Shown here: one piece after another, positions 16,363 through 25,800 of the stretch | Layout of the letters: every line of letters begins with the position of its first letter | How positions within the stretch are numbered: the first letter of the stretch is position 1 | Source of the DNA: a virus | Length of the DNA: 39,519 nt | Virus record (IMG/VR): IMGVR_UViG_3300021089_000011 | Coordinates: 1-39,519 of that record | Direction: 5' to 3' (one strand) | Position numbers and translations under genes: made by a program | The notes under the pieces: generated by a model | Told to the model about the DNA's origin: nothing | Database searches by the model: none | Seen by the model: only the letters and a program-made list of their open reading frames with translations

Positions 16363-16367
16363 TATTA

Positions 16368-17018
16368 CTACATCCAGTCTGTAGGACTAAACGCTTGCCC
16401 AACACCACTCCACATTTTATCTTGAGCTTGCTGATGAGCAGTTTTAGCTGTACCCAACCTATTGGCAGACATCGTAAACAACGTAGATACCTTATCCTTT
16501 TCTAGTGTTCGTGATTGCTCCGCGCCGGCACGGCTTGTCATATCAGCTTTCCACGCGCCCTGTCTATCTAACTTTTGCAACGCTCCAGCTTGCTGTGCTG
16601 CTGCTTTTTGATTAGCCGCCTCTTGTTGACCAATAGAAGCTGACGCTTGCTGCGCTGCTTGTTGGCCTTGATTAGCCATTGCTTGAGCTAAACCAGCGAC
16701 ACCAGATCCACCAGCCGCACCCCGCATTTGACCCATAACATTAGCCCTTGTCTGAGCACCTTGTTGGGCTTGAAACTGAGCTTGTTGTTGATTAACGGTT
16801 AAATCCTCCATTGTATTTTGCATTTGCGCATAAGGATTTGACACATCACTATATAGATTACTAGTATCTAAACCCATATATTGTTGACGCATCTTGTCGT
16901 ATTCATCCTGGGATGCTGCTATTTCTTTTTTCCTTTTTCCTCCCCAGTCATAAGCTCCTAAAGCTGATATAGCTCCACTAAGAAATTTTACAGGACTATT
17001 TTTAATATTTTTTGACAT
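16368..17018 (-). CDS. Ala/Gln-rich internal virion (ejection-type) protein
   Basis: A 216-residue protein. The N-terminus (10-40) has a small hydrophobic stretch followed by W-G-G-K-R-K-K-E and a helical D-E-Y-D-K-M-R-Q-Q-Y. N-P-Y-A-Q-M-Q-N-T-M-E-D-L-T-V-N-Q-Q-Q-A-Q-F (61-82) is a motif I recognise from marine phage internal proteins. Residues 80-150 are A/Q/G-rich with M-R-G-A-A-G-G-S-G-V-A, typical of flexible, helical, membrane-inserting ejection proteins such as P22 gp7 or T7 gp14. It precedes two further probable internal proteins in the operon. Likely ejected first to form part of the trans-envelope channel; this is inferred from composition and place. Confidence 0.6.
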   Translation of the reverse strand: MSKNIKNSPVKFLSGAISALGAYDWGGKRKKEIAASQDEYDKMRQQYMGLDTSNLYSDVSNPYAQMQNTMEDLTVNQQQAQFQAQQGAQTRANVMGQMRGAAGGSGVAGLAQAMANQGQQAAQQASASIGQQEAANQKAAAQQAGALQKLDRQGAWKADMTSRAGAEQSRTLEKDKVSTLFTMSANRLGTAKTAHQQAQDKMWSGVGQAFSPTDWM

Positions 17019-17061
17019 AATATATTGTTTTTGGTATAGTTATAGTTACATTTTTTACGAA

Positions 17062-17472
17062 TTATTTACTACTTTCGATGAAGTCAGCAGCAATACTAAA
17101 CAACTCAGCTTGTTCTATAGAGCTGTTTCTAAATCTAACATTAGAATAGTACCCCGCTAAACTACCCATATTAACTTTATTATCTTTGCTGAACATGATA
17201 AAGTCACTAGCAGCTGGTGGGCCGTACAAAGTACTCAAAAAATTCGGCATATCGACCGTTATGAGAGAACTAGTGGGGCTAGAGGATATAGATTGTATAG
17301 GTCCGATTTCCCGTATATCTTCCCTATCCGCTGAATCGTGAGGAGGTGGAATAGAGTTAGTAATCCAAGGTTGACTTGTCCCCACTGGAAATGTGTGGAT
17401 GTAATACGCTATATCACCTACTTGTACAGAAGCATTTATTTCATGAGGGAAAGTTAATGTTACTATTGGCAT
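17062..17472 (-). CDS. Small conserved virion (tail) protein
   Basis: A 136-residue beta-rich protein. The N-terminus has 'INASVQVGDIAYYIHTFP' and the C-terminal half has I-M-F-S-K-D-N-K-V-N-M-G-S-L-A-G-Y-Y followed by R-N-S-S-I-E-Q-A-E-L-F-S-I; both elements are familiar to me from a small protein that lies near nozzle genes in marine phage genomes. It has neither a signal peptide nor a membrane helix. It lies between the 771-residue virion protein (5 bases away) and the ejection-type protein. A minor tail or nozzle-tip subunit is likely; no biochemical function is known to me. Confidence 0.5.
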   Translation of the reverse strand: MPIVTLTFPHEINASVQVGDIAYYIHTFPVGTSQPWITNSIPPPHDSADREDIREIGPIQSISSSPTSSLITVDMPNFLSTLYGPPAASDFIMFSKDNKVNMGSLAGYYSNVRFRNSSIEQAELFSIAADFIESSK

Positions 17473-17477
17473 GTTTA

Positions 17478-19793
17478 TTATTTTACTGTTATATAAATTG
17501 TTTTTTCATCACTAGTAGTAACACCATCACTAATAGTGTATCTTATCTTGTCTCTTCCTGTGAAGTTTGGACTCGGCACATATGTTCTGTAGCCAGCTCC
17601 TCTACCTTTGTCCGCTACAATTCCACTTGTTGGTCCACTTACTATGTTGACTGTTTTATTAGCGTCATTAATGTTGAAATATCTATCAATTATATTTATA
17701 TAATTTTCCCCAGAGTTTCGGCGAACAGTTATATATAGATCTTTAGCTGGTGGTTTTGTCGTTATAAATAGATCTGGTTCTATAGTAAAAGTAACATCTT
17801 CTTGTCCAAAAATAGCAGAACTAATATTAGTTGTTACTGTCATATCACTACCACCTTCCTTATCAACACTCATGATACCTGACAAAGCCGCGGCTTTAAA
17901 GTTTGTAAAACTTAGTTCTGTACCACGTGGAAATAGTACTGGTTCGTCAAGAGTTATAACAACCCCGTCAACACTCGTGGCTCCTACTTCACTAACCTTA
18001 CCATGTGTTTTATATGTAAAAGTCAGTGTGTCTCCTGCATGTAATATACTTTCATCTGCTAATGTTATTCTTTTCTCACAATCAACAGAGACTAAATGTG
18101 TTCTAAAATCATTTACTTCAACATTCATTCCAACAAACAAATCATTAGTATTTTCAACTTCAAACTTATTTGTTTTAACGGGTTTTGTTTTTGAATAATC
18201 TGTGCAATCTTCTCCGCTCTCTTCTAATTCAATAATTTTCATTATTGTTTTAGTTTTTTGAACCGTACCCTCAAACTTCATACCAACTTTTACATCTCCA
18301 GAATAAGAAGGAGTAAACCCTGCTGATTCAGTCCCTACTGCTGTAGCTTTATCTTTAATGGGAAATGTTATTATTGGGTCACTATTGTAAGAATCTTCAG
18401 ATCTATTAACTATTTTCTTAATAACGTCACTTCTAACGATACAATCATCCATATTTAGGTTATCCTTAATGTAATAAAGTTCATTACCACTCGATCTAGT
18501 TACTGTAAACGTGTGAGTGAGGTGAGAAAAGTTATTGTCTTTTGACAGAGCTTCGTGAGTCATAGTTGTGTCAGCTCCCGAAATGCTATGTGTACCGCAA
18601 TCCGAACAAGTCCCCTTAGTCAAAGTTAAAGTTGGTACTTTAAATTGATATATTTTTCTGTTTATAATATTTGATTCGTACCTTACGTCACGGTAATAAT
18701 AACTAGTGTCTGCCGATGGTACTATCGTCAAATCATAGATCTCATGTGTTTTATCACCTTCAATTGCAGGGAAATCTTGCTCTATACTATATTCTCCAGA
18801 TTCCGGTAAACTTATATTCTCTATTTTTTTATTTAGAATACTTTGGCCATTACTATCTTTTATAGTTAAAGTAAACATTGGTTTGTTTAACCCATTTATC
18901 CTTATGATTACTGTTTCTCCAATAGCTCTTACGGTTTTTTTACCTTTATACGAGGTGTTACTTGGTTCTTGTTCCCAACCGCGGTGTATAGCAGAACTTA
19001 ATATATTACTGTTTCCAAAGTAACAACTAGTAATTCTTTTTTCGCTTATATCTAAATCTGTCGGAGCCCAACCTTTTATACCATTTTTATTATACCAAGT
19101 TCCATTTTGCCAAGTGTTGATTTCGTTATTTTCAGAATACAAAACTAAAGAAGCAATTTCATCAAACACAGGTATATCATTAACAGTGGTTACAGTATGC
19201 TCTTTTAAGTGGTCTAAAACCTCTTTACTTGGAGACAACGTGTAATCGCTAAGTTGTACTGATCTTGGTATAAAGCAGTTTTGTGTATATCTTTTAGAGT
19301 TAACAACAGAAGTACTAATCTCTGTTTTATTTAAGTTTGCTTCAACAACGTAGTATCCATCAAAAACATATCCACTCTGCTCACATGTTTTATCTCTACA
19401 CTCCCATTTATCACCTAATCTAGGTGGATCACTATCTATAAAGTGATTATTTCTTATAGCGGGTTTAAAATACTGTTTAACGCCATAATATTCTCTTTCA
19501 CAACCAGTGTTATTGTTACTATCTTTAATAACGTAAGTCGAGCAAGGACAAGATATTGTATTATAAAATTCACCACCCTTGGTAGGCACTACTTTTATAG
19601 CTTTTTCATCTTGACCCGTTCCAACCATCTCGTATAGAGCCGCTTCCCCTGTTACTTCTTCGTCTCTTGGATCCCTTGGATCCCTTGGATTCCTTGGGTC
19701 GCTTGAACTCTTCGGACCACTAGGACCTGAACTCGCTGGACCTGAACTCGCTGGACCAAAACCCCCCTTGCCTTTACCTTTTGAATATGCCAT
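17478..19793 (-). CDS. Ig/cadherin-like tail or adhesion protein (771 aa)
   Basis: A 771-residue protein. Residues 1-45 are low complexity: K-G-K-G-K, repeats of G-P-A-S-S and of D-P-R; DNA repeats underlie this. Residues 80-150 hold Cys pairs (S-C-P-C, G-C, W-E-C, K-T-C) and a Y-Y-G-V motif, perhaps a small zinc or disulfide module; a further C-S-D-C is near 400. The middle is made of beta strands with V-G-M-(K/N)-(F/V) repeats at about 500-560 ('VKVGMKFEGTV', 'LFVGMNVEVN'), suggesting repeated Ig-like units. The final ~65 residues match the cadherin-like/Big tandem domain found in surface adhesins: G-P-T-S-G, Y-V-P-S-P-N-F-T-G-R-D, I-R-Y-T-I-S-D-G. Lies directly downstream of the nozzle gene (14 bases). 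Likely a tail-tip adhesin or fibre; no depolymerase motif was seen. Confidence 0.58.
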   Translation of the reverse strand: MAYSKGKGKGGFGPASSGPASSGPSGPKSSSDPRNPRDPRDPRDEEVTGEAALYEMVGTGQDEKAIKVVPTKGGEFYNTISCPCSTYVIKDSNNNTGCEREYYGVKQYFKPAIRNNHFIDSDPPRLGDKWECRDKTCEQSGYVFDGYYVVEANLNKTEISTSVVNSKRYTQNCFIPRSVQLSDYTLSPSKEVLDHLKEHTVTTVNDIPVFDEIASLVLYSENNEINTWQNGTWYNKNGIKGWAPTDLDISEKRITSCYFGNSNILSSAIHRGWEQEPSNTSYKGKKTVRAIGETVIIRINGLNKPMFTLTIKDSNGQSILNKKIENISLPESGEYSIEQDFPAIEGDKTHEIYDLTIVPSADTSYYYRDVRYESNIINRKIYQFKVPTLTLTKGTCSDCGTHSISGADTTMTHEALSKDNNFSHLTHTFTVTRSSGNELYYIKDNLNMDDCIVRSDVIKKIVNRSEDSYNSDPIITFPIKDKATAVGTESAGFTPSYSGDVKVGMKFEGTVQKTKTIMKIIELEESGEDCTDYSKTKPVKTNKFEVENTNDLFVGMNVEVNDFRTHLVSVDCEKRITLADESILHAGDTLTFTYKTHGKVSEVGATSVDGVVITLDEPVLFPRGTELSFTNFKAAALSGIMSVDKEGGSDMTVTTNISSAIFGQEDVTFTIEPDLFITTKPPAKDLYITVRRNSGENYINIIDRYFNINDANKTVNIVSGPTSGIVADKGRGAGYRTYVPSPNFTGRDKIRYTISDGVTTSDEKTIYITVK
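19662..19697. repeat. 9-base tandem repeat (ATCCCTTGG-type)
   Basis: Four 9-base units (two perfect, two with changes) encode the repeated D-P-R tripeptide near the N-terminus of the 771-residue protein. In-frame expansion or contraction would change the linker length without a frameshift. Confidence 0.7.
19723..19752. repeat. 15-base tandem duplication
   Basis: GGACCTGAACTCGCT occurs twice head to tail, encoding the repeated pentapeptide with G, P, A, S and S in the N-terminal linker of the 771-residue protein. The copies are identical, so the duplication is recent or under conversion. Confidence 0.75.
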
Positions 19794-19807
19794 CTATTAT
19801 TTATTTA

Positions 19808-22800
19808 TTAATTTATTAAAACGAACCAAGAGCCAGTCGCAGTACAACCTCCAGCGTCAGTAACCGCTACAGAAATAGGGCCTAATCCTAAACCACTTGC
19901 GGTTTGGGTTGAAGCTCCGTTACTCCAAGCGTAAGTATAAGGAGCAACGCCACCAGAAACATTTAAACTTACTGATCCATCTAAATTAGGAGTGCTAGTT
20001 CCACTTGGAGTCGCATCTGTAACAGTACCAACAACACTCATTGGACTAGGATCCACCAGCGTGACTGTCACGGTGTAGCTACAGCCAGGTTGAGAACAAC
20101 CGTAATAAGGATCACCCCACAACCAACTAGTGTCGTTGGAATCACAATTCCAAACCTCAGCTGTGTAAGTACCCGCTGGCATACCAGTAAGCGTGTCGCT
20201 AGAACTAAGATTAACTGTGCTCGCTCCATTTCCTATTAGATCACCGTTAGCGTTTGTCCAAGTTATAAAAGGTTGAGGCTGAATATTTCCCTGTTGGAAA
20301 GCTAAACCTTGTAGTATTGAAAAAGCTGAGTTGTTAGGGATTGGAAGAAATACCTCCAATACCCCATCATATGCCCCAGGACAAGAAGGGTTTACTTGCT
20401 GGAAAACAACAGCTTCCCAATCACAACAAAACTCATCACCAAAACCTATACCACTTATCATTGGAGCATATGCGTTTAAGTTTGTGCCAAGCGGATAATC
20501 ACACTCATAAGCGCCACTACCAACATAAGTACCGGTAGTACTGCAACACAGTTCCCAACCGGTTAGTGGATCGCCTGGTGTTCCGTTTACTCCACTTGTC
20601 CCCATCATATAAAAATCACCATTATACTCCACTATAGCTCCAACAACATAAGTACCAATACCAAATCCATAAGGTATTGCAAGTGATAAATCACAGTTTG
20701 GATAACAAGGACCGCCACAGTTATCATCACAATCATCCCACGCGGTAGGTCCTGTATACTGCCCTGTCCCCCACGCGTTTCCTACACAGTTTCCATTAAC
20801 ACAATCATATGAAGGATAAGCTCCTCCATCATCATCACAACAATCTTGCCACTCATTACAAAAATCATAACAAGGGTGCAGTGGGTTACCACCTACCCAT
20901 TGATCACACTTACCACAACACGTTTGCCCCGCTGCGTCATAAACTAAATCTCCTGGGTAATCGTCACAAGGATCACCGGGTAAACAGTCAATCCTTATAT
21001 TAAACGGCCCGTATTGACAACCGTAATTATCTGTTATTACTGCATAATAAATGTTGTACGATTCTGTTCCACCGTTAGCAGTTGTTAATCCAACATACGT
21101 ATTAGACCAAACTCCAGTAGCATAAGTGTTTGGATCTGAATATATAAGACTTCCCATTGTAGGTGGTCCAGTTGTAGACCAAATTGAATCATAGTACTCT
21201 ACAGTCCAACTGGTGAATGGATTTAAACTAGTTGAATTATTGTTTGTTACCATAACAGAAACACTACCATCACTAGCTGATAACACACAAGGTGGGTCAA
21301 GCTCTGTTGGATTTGTTGTTGTCATTTGGATACCCATGTTTTGACCATCACAAGGGTCGCTACATTCGTTTATACAATCATTCTCAGCGTTTGGTCCTGT
21401 GTAGAAACCATTTCCAGTTGTGTTTTCTTCGCAATCTCCCTCAATGCAATCATAAGTAGGTAGTGTTTCGTACAAACAATCACAATTTGGGACATTTGCA
21501 CTTGGGTTGTAGTTTGAAGAAGGACCTACCCATCCAGAAGGTCTGTTTTGTGTTATAAAAGGATCAGTCGTTATTCCATCGTCCATACAGCCATATATAT
21601 AAGGCGCACTAACAGATTGTAAACCTAAGCAATCATATAAATAAGTATAACCGTCATCACAGCAGTTGGAATTCATCACGCAGTCACATAAACTTGAGTA
21701 ATCCCCACTACCATCACCTGGATCAACACAACCATTATCAGTACAACACCAAGTCGCATTAGTACCACAACAACTACTAGTATCGTTTTGACAAGCGGCT
21801 TGAGTTGGATAAGAACCTTGTGAGCCAGACACTTGAACACACTCACATGGATAACCAGTACAATTCCAACTTACTGTTGGACCACAATCTGGACAAGAAT
21901 TACCATTAGTATTGTTACCAATACCTTGAAAAGAAAATTCTTTTGGATCAACGTTTCCAGCTGTGCCATCTCCAGTCCAAATTGTTTTAACTCCTTTTAT
22001 TTGACTAAAGTATTTTTCTTCTTTTGATATAAATTCTAAATTTCCAATTTCCTGCAGGTTACTAGCCATTTCGCTAACATACCAACCTTCTTTCGATGTG
22101 TTATCATAGTATTCTGGATTAGTTTCATCAGCTGTTATTCTAGCTATACTACCTTCGTAATTTAGCGTGGTAAAGCTTTTCACCATCCCAGGAATTCTAT
22201 TTAATAGTGCATTAACATAAGAATCATATTGATTTCCGTAATAATTATTTCTTTCTTCGTTTGAATGATGGAAATATAGTTCCCCGTTTTTAAACGTATA
22301 ATATTCGTTATTTAAACTAACACCGCTTTCTTGTAAATAAGATCTAAAACTAACCCAACCTTTTGACCCTTCACTATAAACTAAAGTAAAACTAGTTTCA
22401 TCTTCAATGTTTTGTATGATCGTTCCATTACTAGAGCTGTCATCTGCCGATCCACTTCCACACCCATCTGCTGAATACCAAAAATAAGGATTTGATATAT
22501 TACCAGGATAAATACCAGAGTAATATGTTACTTCTAATTCGTATCTACTATTTACTAAAGTTATTGAGTCTATTTGGTATGTTAATATTGGTGCGCTAGA
22601 ATCAACCCATTCACCTTCCCTTGATGTTGTCTCGTTCCCGGTTGACTCTTGGAAGTGTAAATAAACATTTCCATTAGGACAACAATCTAGTATTTCCTGC
22701 ATAGCAACAAAGTATGGTTGTATGTTATCTGTCCATAAGTTCATAAAAGGAAAATGAATCTCATCAACATTTTGATATGATGAACCACTGAGCGCTACCA

Positions 22801-25800
22801 CCCCGCCGATATATTGACCAAAAGGTTGAATAACACCGTAAGGTCCCTGCATATTTGTCGTGGAATCTCCAATTTCACCATAAGGGACTATTCCTAGCGT
22901 TTGGTTATATAATTGTCCCCCAGCGGTATGATTAACATATCCGATTTCATTATTTCCAGAAGGAATTGAACTTACGTTAATTGTTTCTTGGCAGTCAACT
23001 TGTGACACAGAACCACTTCCATCGTCACAAATACCGCTACCAGTAGTACTACCGTTATAATCACCTGGAATAAGTGTTATATTGTACTCTTGTTTTTTAT
23101 TATCAAAACTACCTATTATACTACCACCCGCTGCTTTAGCGTAAACTGGAAGTACGTCGGCAAACCAATCTTTCATTCCAGCATCAGATATTGGAGTTAT
23201 CCCATCTTGCGACAATCTTAAAACAGCTCCTCTACTAGCGTCAGAAAAGTAAGACCTATAACTATCTGATGCGAAAGATTCTGGATTTTTAGATATCCCA
23301 TAATCACCTAAGAAAGGTTTTACAGCACCAAGAACTCTATTTGTAGCTACAACATTCGTGTTTCCATCAGCGTTATATAAAGCGTCTTTATTTGCAAATA
23401 CCTTTAAAACTCTATCCTCACAGAAGGCAACTAAATCATTGTCTCTAGCTTGTGTTTTTTGAATACATCCATATCCTGGGTTTACATCTTTAGTAATAGC
23501 CTCTGCTTGTATAAATTGATTTAGATCATTTACACCACTATTTGAATTATATATACCAGACCATATAAAACCTGAACATCTTCTTTCTTCTAAATATGGT
23601 TCTTCTAATGTCGTGGAGGCTTTTGGTCCATTATCTATTGTGACTTGGTTGTAGTCATCTCTAATTCTATCTGACTCAACGCCATTACCATCAGAATAGC
23701 AATTAAACCAAGGTATTTCTACTGGTAAAAAGTGTGCTTGGGAATGGAGCGAAACCCAAAAACCATTTGCACTTGTTGGTATAGCTGTTACTACCCCCGC
23801 TGTTATACTACCATCGGCCCTTTCAAATTCAATTATACTACTTACATTCGGAATAAGGTCGCCGGAAGTGGCTCCTAACACGTTAACCCCTAATGGAGTT
23901 CCATCTGAAGTGCCTAATAGCACTCTACTACCTACCGCATCCAACACCCTTACATCATTACCACCATTTGCACTTAACGGAACGCTTGCTCCACCTATAA
24001 AATTCTTACACTTTACTGATGAATTTTTCAATATATCCGGCCCAACAGGCCCAACATGCTGCTCTATAGTAGAATCGTTTAATTCTATGGGGTATATTTG
24101 CCCTACTTCATAATAAATATCTAAACCAACGTCTTCTTTAGGTTCTGTTTCCCAAATAGCTGGATTATTACTTGTGAAAGAGTTGTCCTCTGCGTCTTGC
24201 ACAAAATACTCTTTTATGTCAAACGTTACACTACCTGGTGGTGGTTTTTGTAATCTATCCGCCGCTGTTGGGTTATTATCAAACGCTCTATATTGAGGAA
24301 TATTTTCTTCTGTTTGACCCGCCGCGTTATACCACCAAGGAAACGCAGGAATTCCGTATCCTGTGTGCATTCCATCTGGACGTATACCTGGCGCTCGATC
24401 TCCAGTATTAGTAGCACCATCGTAAGCAACGGTAGTTACTGGGTTTACAGTTATCGGGCTTAAACTCCCATCAAAATGCGCGGCGTTCCAAGGGCTATTA
24501 GTTGGCTTGTAGTAGTGAGGTCCAACTTCACCAATAGCAACATTATTACCTCCAGAATCTAAAACTTCCGCCATGCTACCTGGGTCTAAAGGCACAGCCT
24601 TAATAACATATCTCCTACGCATATTGTAGGATCTTCCCCAATCCCAAACTCCAACCGGCCAAACATTATGGGATTGAAGGTTGTAATTAGTATAATTACC
24701 TTGAGACACTCTAACGTGATCAACATGTGTTTCCGGGCAGTGAGAAGTTACGGAGCTTGCACCGCCTCCTGTTATGCAATTGTGTGGAATCCAACACGTA
24801 CTATAATCATAACTCCAACACCCAGTCCCACTCATTGGTTTTGTCCAACCGCTAGGAATCCAACCATTTTTCTTACCTCTACTAACTAACGTGTCTTTGT
24901 CAGCACCACAAGTCCCTTCACACAACCAACCCGGCCACCCACTACTACTTACACAATCTTTATGATGTACATGACTAGTCCAGTAGTCAACGAAATTAGC
25001 ATAATTATACATCGCCACACCGGGTTTTCCATCCATAGAATCGATCATTTGATCTTCATATGGTGATCCAGCTAAACTTTTCACCCTATAATATACTTTT
25101 CCTGGGTCTTCTCTCCAAGTAAAAATACATCCAGGTTGTCTTAATTTTTCTATAAAAAGAATGTCAGCTTGATGACGAATAGCATCTGATTGAAAATCGA
25201 AATCTAAATCAGACCAAGATGTAGGACCGGTCCCAGTTTCACCTCCTTCATCAATTAACCCAGAGTATGATAAGAATATAAAGTTCCCATCTATACCTCT
25301 GTTTGGAGTTTTACCACCGTTATCACCGGCAGAAGTGTTTTCTACAGTGTTATTGTTATTAGTTTGTACTGGTGGTTTAACGTTCCCTAAACCTAAGTAA
25401 TTACTAGAGCTGTAATTCTGACCGTACGTGTTAACCCCTAAAACTTTTAACATTTTCTTAGTTGGATCATCTTCATAACTTCCTCTTCCCACGGCCCACC
25501 AGCAAAGTAAGTAATTCCATGGGTTTGCCGCTGCATTCATACGTTTACTAGAATCATCACCAAACATACGCATTGTGTTGTTAAATGGCACAAAACCTTC
25601 GACCGCGTCTATAAACCAACCTTTAGAGTTAGAATCAGAGTAAGCGCCTTGCTCGTCGTGACGACTAGCACGCTTCCAATATTCTGTCCCTTGACCACTA
25701 GAACCTTGTTCGCAATGCCAGTTTTTAGTACTATTCCTTGAATCTACTGATATCCTCCATTTATTGGGTTGCCCGTACCACGTAGGAGCTGGATGAGCGA

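Noticed and set aside
24226-24429. 67-codon minus-strand frame inside the nozzle gene
   Set aside because: It is a same-strand, different-frame overlap with a conserved coding region and encodes no recognisable motif.
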